64,000 nt of DNA from Ruania rhizosphaerae. GTDB lineage: Bacteria > Actinomycetota > Actinomycetes > Actinomycetales > Beutenbergiaceae. Each line of letters starts with the position of its first letter. The first letter of the stretch is position 1. This document shows, piece after piece, positions 42,653-51,727 of the stretch. The position numbers and the translations under genes are program-made. The stretch spans positions 62,001-126,000 of the forward strand of contig NZ_VSMB01000003.1 in assembly GCF_009805705.1 (NCBI RefSeq), written 5' to 3'. A model generated the notes under the pieces. The model searched no databases and was not told the origin of the DNA. It saw only the letters and a list, made by a program, of their open reading frames with translations.

Positions 42653-45600
42653 TCAGCGCCCGGTCAGGCGGGCCTTGCGCACCCTCAGCGCTGCACCGAG
42701 CAGCAGCATGAGCCCGGCGCCGAAGACCAGCGCCAGCAGCCCGTCGGAACCAGTGTCGGCGAGATCGCCGCCGGAACCGGAACCGTCAGACCCACTGCCT
42801 GCATCGTCGGAGCCCGCACCGTCCGATCCCGCCCCATCGGATCCACCGTCCGAACCAGCGTCGGATCCACCATCCGACCCATCGGAGGCCTCACCGGCGA
42901 CCACGAACGTCATCACCTCCGAAGTGGTGACGGCGCCGTTCGGGTCGGCGGACTGCACGAACCAGCCATATTCGCCCGGCTCGGTCAGGGTCCACGTGGC
43001 CGAGAGCGTGACCGACCCGTCCGGGTTCGGCACCGGCATCCGGGCCAGCGATCGCTGCCCGTCCGCCGCACCCGCACCGGACATCCCCGTGGCAACATCC
43101 TCGAACGAGGCGATCACCGTCTCGCCGAGCACCTCGGCCGTGAAGGAGTCCGTCACGAGCTCCCGGTCCTGCGGAGTGATCCGCAGATCGGCATAGGAGA
43201 TCGAGAAGTCCTGGTACAGGTACGGGTCCTCCTCAGGGCCGAGCAGGCTCGGTTCATCGGAGTTGTACCGGTCCTCGGAAGGGCTGAACGTGCGCACCTT
43301 CATCTGCTCGGACTCATTGTCGAAGTGGAGCAGACGCAGGTAGCCCAGGCCGCCCTCGGGCAGACCCTGATAGTCGAACAGCATCGAGTGCACCAGCCGG
43401 TCATCGACGCCATCGCCGTCGTCGTCGAAGCCATCCACCCGGAGGAACGCATCGTGATAGTGGCCGGAGGTCACCATCCGCACGTTCGGATTGGTGGCCA
43501 CCACCTCGTCCATGATCCGCTGCGGGATCGGTCCGAGACCGCCGGTGGTGAGCATGAATTCGTGCAGGTTCACCACCGCCACCCGCTCGGGGTGAGCGGC
43601 GAGCACCTCGTTCATCCACGCGATGTCATCGTCGCCCGGGTCCCACCCCATGTAGAGCATGAGGAAGTCGATCCCGCCGGCGCTGATGAGGTCGTAGTGG
43701 CCGCGGTTGTCCTGGAATGACTCGCCATACCACGGGTTGCCCTCGTAGCGGTCGGCACCGAACCACTGTGAGTACTGGCTGTAGTCGGCCAGCTGGTTGC
43801 CCACGTCGTGGTTACCAGCGAGGACGCCGTACGGCAGACCCGCCTCGTCGAACCGGGCGTACTGCGGGTCGGCGTTCTCCCACTGGTAGGGCTGGTCGAA
43901 GTCGTCGACGATGTCGCCGGTGTGGATCACGTACTGCAGGTTGAGTTCCTCGCGGCGCTCGAGCAGGTAGTCGTGGATGGCTACCTGGTGGTCGTAGAAC
44001 TCCTCGTTGTAGTACTGCGTATCCGACTCCCAGCCGATCGTGAAGTCGTACTCGCTGCGAGGGGTGTCGTCCGGGTGGTACGGCTCGAGGTCCTCACGCG
44101 GGGTCTGGTCGACGCCGGCGAAGCCCTCGGAGTGCTGCACCAGCACCGTCACCACCCCATCGGAAGCATGATCACCGACGGCGACCGTTCCGCCCAGGCT
44201 GATCTGCTCGCCATCGCCCGTGGTCAGGTGACGGTCCACCTCGACCCAGGCTCCGCCGTCGGCGGCCAGGGCGTACAGGATCACCTGGGCATCGGCGTCC
44301 GCCGTGCCCTCCCAGGCCACGCGTACGTCGGCCTGTTCCCCAGCCTCGGCTGGCACCTGCACGTCGAACTGAGTGAACGGGAAGGCCGAGCCGGAGACGA
44401 CTGGCTCCAGTCCGGCATCGGTGGCCAGGTCGGCCGCCGTGAGGAGGGTGCCCTCACGCTCCAGAGTCGCCGCGTCCTGTGTGGTGCCCTGGGTGGCGGT
44501 GATCTCCTCGTCGCCCAACTCGTAGCGGTAGCCCTGCCGGAACTCCACGTCCAGCGGGTCACCGGTCGGGTCGGAGACTGACGCGGTCAGGGTGACATCG
44601 CCCGGCTGCACCTCGGCGCCGTCGGTGGGTCCGGTCGCGGCCGCACCCGGGAACTCGTCGGGCACCAGGAAGGTGGTGGCCGACTCGGTGGTGTTGCCGA
44701 GGGCGTCGGTGGCGGTGATGACCAGCTCGTGTTCGCCCGTGGCCAGCTCCACCGATGACGTGGTGTGCGGCAGGTCGATCTCCTCACCATTGAGCTCGGC
44801 AGTGGCGGTCTCAATTCCGGATCCGGAGCCGTCGCTGATCTCGGCGTCGAGGACGATCTCACCCTGGTAGGTCTGGCCGTCATCCACGGACGGCGTCACC
44901 TGCGGTGCGGTGTTGTCCACCACCACCGTGGCACTCGCCTGGTGCTCGCCATCGGTCGCACTCACCTCGTGCTCGCCGTCGGCGACCGCGGTTGTATCCC
45001 AGGTGTGGGCCAGCGCGGTGTAGGCGTCGTCGGGGAGCGTGAAGACCGCGTCGTAGAAGTCGAGCTTGCCGCTGGAGTCGCCCATCGCGATCGTCCGGCT
45101 CGGGTCGTCGTAGCCGGCCGGGGTGAGCGTGCGTCCATCCGGCAGGAGCAGGCGCATCCCGGAGATGACGAAGTCGTCGTTGTTCTCGTTCTCGTCGATC
45201 TCCGGTGCGGCCTTGGTGCCCGCCCAGATGCTGACCGTGAGGTCCTCGCCCTGGGTCACGTACTCCAGCGGTACCGGGGTGGACATGGTGACGGTGTCGG
45301 CGTAGGTGCCCTCGTCGAAGATGTACAGCACGTCCTCGCCGATGCGCACACCGTTGCGGAAGTAGAAGTCGGTCTGGGAGACCTCGAAGACGAACTGCGG
45401 TGCCCGCTCCAGGCTGGCTTCAGTGTCCACGGAGGTGCCGTCGATCGCGAGGTCGAGGGTCGGTGGGTAGTTCTCGCCGGCGGCGGAGACGCTGGTGGTG
45501 CCGGAGACGAACTGCCCATCGGCGACATTGAGCCGCAGCGGATCGGTGGACGCGCCCGCCACCGGGACCTCCACGGACTCGGTGGTCACGGTGTTGGTTC

Positions 45601-47119
45601 CGTCGGTGGCCGTGAGGCTGTAGGTGTAGTTGGACTTCCCGGTCAGGTCGGCCGCCGAGATGCTTGTCCGGTACAGGTTGTCTCCGGCGTGCGTGAGGCT
45701 GAACTCTCGGGCCGGGGCGCCTGCCTCGGCGTCGACGTCGTTCGTCAGGTTCAGCGTCGCGGTGCGGACCTGGACATCGTCGGTGATCTCGAACTCGAGG
45801 GTGAAGTCCTGCGCCGGGTCGATCTCGGCGGGGGTGAGGTCCTCGATCTCAGGGTCGGTGGTGTCCTCGGGGACCACCATGAGGCCGTCGGGGATCTGGT
45901 CGGCCTGGACGCGGCCGGGTGTGGCCGGGGCGGTGTCCAGCAGGGTCTGCAGCTGCAGGTCCTCGGAGACCGTGTAGCGGATGCCCTGATCGGGTGAGGT
46001 GTCATCCGCCTCGGTCATGTTGTAGTACGCCCGGTTGACGCCGAAGCCGGTGTTGGTGCGGATCGCCAGCCCGCGGGAGGAGCCGTTGGCCATTCCACCC
46101 TGGAAGATCTCCACCAGATCCTCACCGAGGGTGAGGTCGGAGCCGTAGTGGGCGTTGAACTCGTCGTCACCGAGATCGTCGTTCTGGCCGTTCTTGATCC
46201 ACAGCACCAGGGTGTCGGCCGGGTCGATCACCACATCGCGCGGCACGCTGGGCCAGTGCGCCTCATTGGTGTTGGTGGTGAAGTCCTGCGGGTACAGGTA
46301 GGTCAGGGCGTAGTCGGAGAAGTCGACCGGTTCGGAGGTGGCGTTGTACACCTCGATGAACTCGTAGCCGTCGGCGCTACCGACGTTCGTGGAGTCCGGG
46401 GTCACCTCGGTGATCTGCAGCGGGGCAGTCACGAGGTCCGGATCCGGTTCCGGGGACGGCTCGGGGTCCGGGTCCGGCGCGGGGTCGGCGGGCACGAGCT
46501 GCTCGGCGTCGATGCTGCCCGGTGTCGGGGTCACGCCCGAGGCCAGCACCGGGTAGGAGGATTCCTCAGTGGTGGCGGGCAGCCGGAACGTCGCGCTCAC
46601 GTCGTTGCCGAGGCCCTCGATGTAGTAGGACCAGGTGGTCTCGCTCGCTCCGCTCACGCGGATGCCGCGGCCGCCGCCATTGGCCATCCCGGGCTGACCG
46701 GTGGCGTGGGCGAGTGGGGCGTCGTCGGCGAGCCCGGTGTGTGCGCGGAAGTCGGCGTCGGTGTAGTCGAAGGAGTTCACGGTGCCGGAGCTGTTCGTGT
46801 ACCGCAGCCACACCACCAGCGTCTCGCCGGCTCCGATCTGCGTCTCACCCTCTAGCGCGAGTGGCGCATCGCCGCTGGTGTCGGGGGAGTCGCCGTAGAT
46901 GTAGGCGAGCTGGTAGTCGCTCAGGTCGACGGCGGAGGTACCGGGGTTGTGCAACTCGAACCACTCGAAGTGGTCGTAGCCGGCGTTGTTCGGGACCACC
47001 TCGGAGACGAAGAGCGCGTCACGCTCGGCGGCTGCGGCGGGGGTGGCGACGGCGATGCCGAACGCGGCGAGAGAGCATGCGGTGAGGGCGGCGACGAGTC
47101 GAGCTGGTCTGCGGGCCAC
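42653..47119 (-). CDS. Secreted, wall-anchored metallophosphoesterase with lamin-tail domains
   Basis: This giant protein is about 1488 aa. Order of parts: Sec signal peptide (about 1-33, ending ATPAAAA), lamin-tail domain 1 (35-165, FVSEVVPNNAGYDHFEWFEL), lamin-tail domain 2 (about 231-390, LQITEVTPDSTNVGSADGYE), immunoglobulin-like modules, then a calcineurin-like phosphoesterase (about 1020-1220). The phosphoesterase carries the metal motifs ESDTQ, HTGDIVDD, AGNHDVG, NLHEF and SGHYHD. The tail has a Ser/Gly/Asp-rich linker (about 1411-1450), LADTG, a hydrophobic helix and RKARLTGR. LAxTG is the class E sortase signal of actinobacteria, so the enzyme is probably displayed on the wall. GTG 47119 was chosen for the signal peptide. 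The substrate is unknown; scavenging phosphate from nucleotides or polymers is a guess. Confidence 0.85.
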   Translation of the reverse strand: MARRPARLVAALTACSLAAFGIAVATPAAAAERDALFVSEVVPNNAGYDHFEWFELHNPGTSAVDLSDYQLAYIYGDSPDTSGDAPLALEGETQIGAGETLVVWLRYTNSSGTVNSFDYTDADFRAHTGLADDAPLAHATGQPGMANGGGRGIRVSGASETTWSYYIEGLGNDVSATFRLPATTEESSYPVLASGVTPTPGSIDAEQLVPADPAPDPDPEPSPEPDPDLVTAPLQITEVTPDSTNVGSADGYEFIEVYNATSEPVDFSDYALTYLYPQDFTTNTNEAHWPSVPRDVVIDPADTLVLWIKNGQNDDLGDDEFNAHYGSDLTLGEDLVEIFQGGMANGSSRGLAIRTNTGFGVNRAYYNMTEADDTSPDQGIRYTVSEDLQLQTLLDTAPATPGRVQADQIPDGLMVVPEDTTDPEIEDLTPAEIDPAQDFTLEFEITDDVQVRTATLNLTNDVDAEAGAPAREFSLTHAGDNLYRTSISAADLTGKSNYTYSLTATDGTNTVTTESVEVPVAGASTDPLRLNVADGQFVSGTTSVSAAGENYPPTLDLAIDGTSVDTEASLERAPQFVFEVSQTDFYFRNGVRIGEDVLYIFDEGTYADTVTMSTPVPLEYVTQGEDLTVSIWAGTKAAPEIDENENNDDFVISGMRLLLPDGRTLTPAGYDDPSRTIAMGDSSGKLDFYDAVFTLPDDAYTALAHTWDTTAVADGEHEVSATDGEHQASATVVVDNTAPQVTPSVDDGQTYQGEIVLDAEISDGSGSGIETATAELNGEEIDLPHTTSSVELATGEHELVITATDALGNTTESATTFLVPDEFPGAAATGPTDGAEVQPGDVTLTASVSDPTGDPLDVEFRQGYRYELGDEEITATQGTTQDAATLEREGTLLTAADLATDAGLEPVVSGSAFPFTQFDVQVPAEAGEQADVRVAWEGTADADAQVILYALAADGGAWVEVDRHLTTGDGEQISLGGTVAVGDHASDGVVTVLVQHSEGFAGVDQTPREDLEPYHPDDTPRSEYDFTIGWESDTQYYNEEFYDHQVAIHDYLLERREELNLQYVIHTGDIVDDFDQPYQWENADPQYARFDEAGLPYGVLAGNHDVGNQLADYSQYSQWFGADRYEGNPWYGESFQDNRGHYDLISAGGIDFLMLYMGWDPGDDDIAWMNEVLAAHPERVAVVNLHEFMLTTGGLGPIPQRIMDEVVATNPNVRMVTSGHYHDAFLRVDGFDDDGDGVDDRLVHSMLFDYQGLPEGGLGYLRLLHFDNESEQMKVRTFSPSEDRYNSDEPSLLGPEEDPYLYQDFSISYADLRITPQDRELVTDSFTAEVLGETVIASFEDVATGMSGAGAADGQRSLARMPVPNPDGSVTLSATWTLTEPGEYGWFVQSADPNGAVTTSEVMTFVVAGEASDGSDGGSDAGSDGGSDGAGSDGAGSDDAGSGSDGSGSGGDLADTGSDGLLALVFGAGLMLLLGAALRVRKARLTGR

Positions 47120-47457
47120 AGGGAAGCCTTCGGTTCGGGGACGGGACCCACGCAGGCTAGGGAGGTCAGGCGAACGGCAGTTGACCAGGAGGGGACGTCC
47201 AGGTGACCAGTGCGGTACCGGCAGGGCCGCGTGACCGTAGCGACCGGGATGGTGCCCTGCGGGGCACGGTGGAGCACGGCGCGACGCATCCGTGTCGGTT
47301 CGACCACGGGCGTAACCCGCGGGTAGCGCATGGCGGTGGCTAGTGGCCCGATGGCCGAGTTTGAGCCCGAGGCGGTGCGGGTGACGCGCCAACTGCCGGA
47401 GGAGATCATCGACGGCGTCCGGCTCAGCTTCGACGGCCGGGTGTCGTCAGCCGCCGG
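47120..47457. other. Upstream region of the wall-anchored phosphoesterase gene
   Basis: This 338-bp gap is the presumed promoter region. A 45-codon ATG frame on the plus strand (47351-47488, starting MAEFEPEAVRVTRQLPEEII) has actinobacterial-looking composition but no ribosome-binding site, and its end overlaps the small minus-strand gene. I regard it as a doubtful small ORF or gene remnant. No hairpin or operator is evident. Confidence 0.35.
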
Positions 47458-47649
47458 TCAGTTGCGCGTAGGCCGGACCATCTCCTGAAGGCGCTGGTGA
47501 GCGGCGTGGGGAACGGTCACAGTCTCCACGACCTCACCGCCGTCGCAGGTGGTGAGGTCGACGGCGATACCCTCGCGTACCAAGTGCGTGCGGTATCCGC
47601 CGCCGGCTGCCACCCAGCGATGAATCTGCTCCAACGGTGACGCGGTCAC
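47458..47649 (-). CDS. Small hypothetical protein downstream of DUF1540 gene
   Basis: This 63-aa protein begins with GTG overlapping the stop of the DUF1540 gene (GTGA), which argues that it is translated. The sequence starts TASPLEQIHRWVAAGGGYRT and is rich in His and Val, without a signal peptide or membrane helix. I do not recognise a family. The tight coupling to the Cys-rich protein suggests a joint role (inference). Confidence 0.5.
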   Translation of the reverse strand: MTASPLEQIHRWVAAGGGYRTHLVREGIAVDLTTCDGGEVVETVTVPHAAHQRLQEMVRPTRN

Positions 47650-47945
47650 CGCGGGGAATACGTGAGGCAGTCCGCTTCATCTGCTCCGGCGCCGACGCGC
47701 ACTGACGAAGCGGTGCATTCCAGCGAGGAGTTGTGTGTGCAATCCGAACGTTGGCACGCGCCCACGTGCGAGACGACCTTGTCGAGGCCGCCCTTGGAAC
47801 TGAGCGGGATGAAGGTCGCGCAGTGCGCCTCACCCGGCGAGCCGGCGATCGTGACCGCGGCGGCGTGGCAGTGTGAGTGGTCGTTGTAGGAACAGCCTTC
47901 CACCGAGCATTCGGCAACGGTGGGCAATTCTGCGAGTGTACTCAT
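47646..47945 (-). CDS. DUF1540 cysteine-rich protein
   Basis: This 99-aa protein has two similar Cys-rich modules, ECSVEGCSYNDHSHCHAAAV (residues 12-31) and a second around ACQRSDCTHNSSLECTASSV (about 63-82). Each is followed by a further Cys, the DUF1540 pattern thought to bind metal. AGGAGGT precedes the ATG, a very strong ribosome-binding site. Function is unknown; small Cys-rich proteins of this kind are often stress- or stationary-phase-linked. The upstream region shares an 11-mer with the ramB/pckG control region. Confidence 0.8.
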   Translation of the reverse strand: MSTLAELPTVAECSVEGCSYNDHSHCHAAAVTIAGSPGEAHCATFIPLSSKGGLDKVVSHVGACQRSDCTHNSSLECTASSVRVGAGADEADCLTYSPR

Positions 47946-48130
47946 TCGACATACCTCCTATGGGGCCGATGTGAATCAAGAATAGACCCGTTCGCGTATT
48001 GCCGATAGTGCAAAGCTGTCCGCATTCGGGAAGTCATTAATGAATGATCATCGTCAGGTATTTCGCGGTCGATCAGTGGGAACTGGTGCCCTCGCGCGCG
48101 ACCGTCGGTGCCGGCGGGCAGAATGAGGGC

Positions 48131-48544
48131 ATGCGTATCGCTCGCGTCTACGACCCAGTCGACCCCGACGACGGGGTGCGGGTGCTGGTGGACCGCCTCT
48201 GGCCGCGTGGTATCAGGCGAGAGGACCCCCGCACCGGCACCTGGCTGCCAGAAGTCGCACCCAGTAACGAACTGCGCCGATGGTATGGCCACACGCCGGA
48301 CCGGTTCGCGGAGTTCGCCCAGCGGTATCACGGCGAGCTGGAGTCGGGTGAGGCGAGCGAGAGCCTGCACCAGCTGCGACGGCTGCAGCGCGAGGGCGCG
48401 GTGACCCTGGTGACGGCGACCCGGGAGACTGAGTTGTCCCACGCCGTCGTGCTGGCTGAGATCCTGAATGAACCGGTGCGGCTGCACCGCGGCGCCGAAC
48501 CCGCGAACCCGCGGAACGTGCCCACCCCAGCGGAGGAGTCATGA
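48131..48544 (+). CDS. DUF488 family protein
   Basis: This 137-aa soluble protein has the family core RVYDPVDPDDGVRVLVDRLW, PRGIRRED and the segment SNELRRWYGHTPDRFAEFAQ. The function of DUF488 is not established. The start at ATG 48131 is where the conserved sequence begins; the longer frame from 48044 adds an unlikely head. Its stop overlaps the pirin start (ATGA), so the two are co-translated. Confidence 0.85.
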   Translation: MRIARVYDPVDPDDGVRVLVDRLWPRGIRREDPRTGTWLPEVAPSNELRRWYGHTPDRFAEFAQRYHGELESGEASESLHQLRRLQREGAVTLVTATRETELSHAVVLAEILNEPVRLHRGAEPANPRNVPTPAEES

Positions 48545-49527
48545 GCAACGTCGAGGCGAGGCCGGAGGAAGTCGTCTGCGCCGGCCGGTCAGGGCCGGGG
48601 ATCCAGGTGCTCGAACCGCGAGACGTGCCACTCGGTGGGCCGCGTGCGATGACCGTGCGGCGCACCTTGCCGCAGCGGGCGCTGTCGCTGATCGGCGCGT
48701 GGTGCTTCCTCGACCACTACGGACCCGATGACGTCTCGGTCACCGGAGGGATGGACGTACCGCCCCACCCGCACACCGGGCTGGCAACGGTCAGCTGGTT
48801 GTTCTCCGGGCGGATCGAGCATCGCGACAGCGCCGGGCACGAGGCCCGGATCGGGCCGGGGGCGTTGAGTCTGATGACCGCGGGTGCCGGGATCAGCCAC
48901 TCCGAGCGGTCGACCGGGGAGACCACGGTGCTGCACGGGGTGCAGATGTGGGTCGCGCTCCCGCAGGACGCGCGGTTCGGCGATCGCGGATTCGCCCGGT
49001 ATGAGCCTCCCGTGGTGCAGGGTGAGGGGTACACGGCGCAGGTGTTCCTCGGCAGCGCCTTCGGGGATTCGGCGCCGATCGCCACGGCGACGCCGCTGCT
49101 AGGGGCCGAGGTCCGGCTCGAGCCCGGCACCCGCGTACTGGTGGACCAGCCGGGCTTCGAGCTCGGGGTGCTCGTCGATACCGGTGCGGTCACGATGGGC
49201 GGCACGGTGCTGCCGACGGGCCACCTGGGATTCCGGGAAGCCCGCGAGGAGTCGCTGGTGCTCGAGGCTGGCGGTGAGGGCGCACGGGTCGTGGTCTTCG
49301 GTGGCCCGCCGTTCGGTGAAGAAATCGTGATGTGGTGGAACTTCGTAGGGCGTGACCACGACGAGATCGTCGCGTTTCGCAGTGCGTGGCAGACCGAGAT
49401 CGGCGCTGAGAGCGGCGGTCCGGATCATCCCCGGTTCGACCTCCCGGAGGATCCGGCACCGGCGTTACCGGCGCCGACGCTTCCGCCCGTCCGGATCCGG
49501 CCACGCGCCGGCCGCCGCCGTGACTGA
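48541..49527 (+). CDS. Pirin family protein
   Basis: This 328-aa bicupin has an N-terminal metal-site motif of pirins in VPPHPHTGLATVSWLF and a later GAGISHSER segment. Pirins bind iron; some have quercetinase activity or act as redox sensors. It is coupled to the DUF488 gene and followed by mycothione reductase 59 bp later, a small redox-flavoured cluster. Confidence 0.88.
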   Translation: MSNVEARPEEVVCAGRSGPGIQVLEPRDVPLGGPRAMTVRRTLPQRALSLIGAWCFLDHYGPDDVSVTGGMDVPPHPHTGLATVSWLFSGRIEHRDSAGHEARIGPGALSLMTAGAGISHSERSTGETTVLHGVQMWVALPQDARFGDRGFARYEPPVVQGEGYTAQVFLGSAFGDSAPIATATPLLGAEVRLEPGTRVLVDQPGFELGVLVDTGAVTMGGTVLPTGHLGFREAREESLVLEAGGEGARVVVFGGPPFGEEIVMWWNFVGRDHDEIVAFRSAWQTEIGAESGGPDHPRFDLPEDPAPALPAPTLPPVRIRPRAGRRRD

Positions 49528-49586
49528 CGGCCGCTCGCTGACCATAGGCTGGAACCATCCCGCTCACTCCCCGGAAGGACTCTGCC

Positions 49587-50975
49587 GTGCCGCATGTCGA
49601 TCTGTTGCTGATCGGAACCGGATCGGGCAACTCGATCCTCAGTGAGGAATTTCGCGACCGGTCGGTCGCGATCGTCGAACGTGGCACCTTCGGCGGTACC
49701 TGCCTGAACGTCGGCTGCATCCCGACCAAGATGTTCGTGCACACCGCCGATGTCGCAGCGACACCTGCCTCCTCGTCCCGGCTGGGAGTGGACGAGACGC
49801 TGGACCAGGTGCGCTGGCCCGACATCCGTGACCGGATCTTCGGGCGGATCGATCCGATCGCCTCGGGCGGGCGGGACTACCGCACGACCCACCCGGACAA
49901 CGCACACGTCACCGTCTACGAGGGCACCGCACGGTTCACAGCGGAGCGGCAGGTGCAGATCGAGCCCAACGACGGCGGCCCTTCTCTCTCCCTGACGGCC
50001 GACCAGGTCGTGGTCGCCGCGGGTGGACGACCGTACGTCCCCGAGATTCCCGGACTCGCCGACGTCCGATTCCACACCTCTGACTCGATCATGCGGCTCG
50101 AGGAGCTTCCGCGGCACCTGACCGTGGTCGGAGGTGGATATGTAGCGACCGAGCTCGCGCATGTCTTCTCCTCACTGGGTGTGGCGGTCACCGTGATCAA
50201 CCGGTCTGGCGCGTTGCTGCGCGGCGAGGACGAGGAGGTCTCGGCACGGTTCACCGAGTTGGCTGATCAGAAGTGGGACCTGCGGTTGAACACCACGGTG
50301 CGCCGGGTCGATCAGCACGGCGGTGCCCTACGGCTCGAACTCGCCGGGCCGGAGGGCGATTCCACCTTGGAGACGGGTGAGCTGCTGCTGGCCGTGGGGC
50401 GGGTACCGAACACCGACCTGCTCGACGCCCCGGCGGGCGGCCTGGCGATGAATCCGGCGGGCCTGCTGGTCGTCGATGAGTACCAGCGCACCACGGTCGA
50501 CGGTGTGTGGGCGCTCGGAGACATCTGCTCCCCGTGGGCTCTCAAGCACGTGGCCAACCACGAGGCCCGGATCGTCCAGCACAATGTGCTCCACCCCGAG
50601 AGCCCGCGTGCTGCCGATCATCGGTACGTCCCGCACGCGGTGTTCTCCTCCCCGCAGGTCGCATCCGTGGGAATGACGGAGAAGCACGCGCTCGCGCAGG
50701 GGATCGAGATCTCCGTGGCGCGCCAGGCGTATGCCGACATCGCCTACGGCTGGGCGATGGAGGACACCACCGGGTTCGCGAAGCTGGTCGCGGAGAAGGG
50801 CACCGGCCGGTTGCTCGGTGCCCACATCATCGGCCCGCAGGCGCCGACCGTGATCCAGCCACTCATCCAGGCGATGAGTTTCGAGCAGGACGTGCGAGAG
50901 ATCGCACGCGGTCAGTACTGGATCCACCCGGCGATGCCGGAAGTGGTGGAGAACGCGCTGCTGCAGCTCGACTGA
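49587..50975 (+). CDS. mtr: Mycothione reductase
   Basis: This 462-aa flavoprotein disulfide reductase regenerates mycothiol from mycothione with NADPH. FAD site GTGSGNS at the N-terminus, redox-active pair Cys39/Cys44 in GGTCLNVGCIPTKM, NAD(P) site VVGGGYVATELAHVF and the C-terminal catalytic His-Glu in HPAMPEVVENAL. The head PHVDLLLIGTGSGN matches the mycothione branch rather than dihydrolipoamide dehydrogenase. The start is GTG with GGAAGGA upstream. Confidence 0.88.
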   Translation: MPHVDLLLIGTGSGNSILSEEFRDRSVAIVERGTFGGTCLNVGCIPTKMFVHTADVAATPASSSRLGVDETLDQVRWPDIRDRIFGRIDPIASGGRDYRTTHPDNAHVTVYEGTARFTAERQVQIEPNDGGPSLSLTADQVVVAAGGRPYVPEIPGLADVRFHTSDSIMRLEELPRHLTVVGGGYVATELAHVFSSLGVAVTVINRSGALLRGEDEEVSARFTELADQKWDLRLNTTVRRVDQHGGALRLELAGPEGDSTLETGELLLAVGRVPNTDLLDAPAGGLAMNPAGLLVVDEYQRTTVDGVWALGDICSPWALKHVANHEARIVQHNVLHPESPRAADHRYVPHAVFSSPQVASVGMTEKHALAQGIEISVARQAYADIAYGWAMEDTTGFAKLVAEKGTGRLLGAHIIGPQAPTVIQPLIQAMSFEQDVREIARGQYWIHPAMPEVVENALLQLD

Positions 50976-50986
50976 GGGAGCGCCTG

Positions 50987-51018
50987 GGCGTGCCGTCCAG
51001 GCATGCCAGCGGCACGCC
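50987..51018. terminator. Terminator hairpin between convergent mtr and YbjQ genes
   Basis: Perfect arms GGCGTGCCG (50987-50995) and CGGCACGCC (51010-51018) enclose 14 bases in the 53-bp space between the two converging stops. Confidence 0.6.
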
Positions 51019-51028
51019 GGGCGCGGCC

Positions 51029-51589
51029 CTACTGGTACGGGCTCTGACCGTACGGTGCTGGCGGAGGCGGCTTCTGGCCGTACGCCGGTGGGGTCTGCTG
51101 GCCTGGAGGAGGCCGCTGGCCGTAGGCGGATGCGGGCGCGACAGGTGCCTGCGCGCCGTACCCGGCGGCCGGCGGTGGCGTCGAAGGACCCTCCCCGGTG
51201 GGGGCTGACTCGACTCCACCTCGGGCCGCGACCTGCGCCGACTGCTTCGTGTGCCCCTCCTCGTCCTCGCCGATCGGCAGGGCGTATACGGCCGTGCCGT
51301 AGGCGCACACCTCGGAGAACGACTGCGCGATATCGCCGGTGTCGAAACGCATCCCGATCACGGCGTTCGCACCGCGCCGCTGTGCCTCGGAGACCATCCG
51401 GTTCATCACCTCCTGGCGCGACTCGTAGACGAGCTGGGTGTACTCGGTCACCTCTCCACCGCCGATGGAGCGGAAGCCGGCGACGAAGTTCTGCCCGATG
51501 TTGGCTGCCCGCACGGTCAGTCCCATGACCTCGCCCATGACGGCGTCGATCCGGTACCCGGGGATCTCGTTCGTGGTCACAACGATCAT
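51029..51589 (-). CDS. YbjQ/UPF0145 (DUF74) family protein with Pro/Gly/Tyr tail
   Basis: This 186-aa protein has a YbjQ domain at about residues 1-108, MIVVTTNEIPGYRIDAVMGE and RRGANAVIGMRFDTG. It forms a pentameric ring in known structures; function is unclear (heavy-metal or quality-control links have been suggested). Residues after about 125 are a low-complexity tail of Pro, Gly, Tyr and Gln repeats such as AYGQKPPPPAPYGQSPYQ. The ATG at 51589 begins the conserved part; the long open frame upstream is shadow. Confidence 0.85.
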   Translation of the reverse strand: MIVVTTNEIPGYRIDAVMGEVMGLTVRAANIGQNFVAGFRSIGGGEVTEYTQLVYESRQEVMNRMVSEAQRRGANAVIGMRFDTGDIAQSFSEVCAYGTAVYALPIGEDEEGHTKQSAQVAARGGVESAPTGEGPSTPPPAAGYGAQAPVAPASAYGQRPPPGQQTPPAYGQKPPPPAPYGQSPYQ

Positions 51590-51727
51590 GACGCCATCCT
51601 GGCACCTACCCCGCCTACGTACGAGGGCAGATCGGCCCATCCATCGGCCACGGCAACCAGCGGCAACAGGTGACCGGACGCCGTCGGGGGATCCTAGGCT
51701 GCGAAGCAGTCGAACAAGGGAGATCAG

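Noticed and set aside
47351-47488. 45-codon plus-strand frame MAEFEPEAVRVTRQL...
   Set aside because: The composition is plausible but there is no ribosome-binding site, no family is recognised, and it overlaps a better supported small gene. It is kept only as a note.
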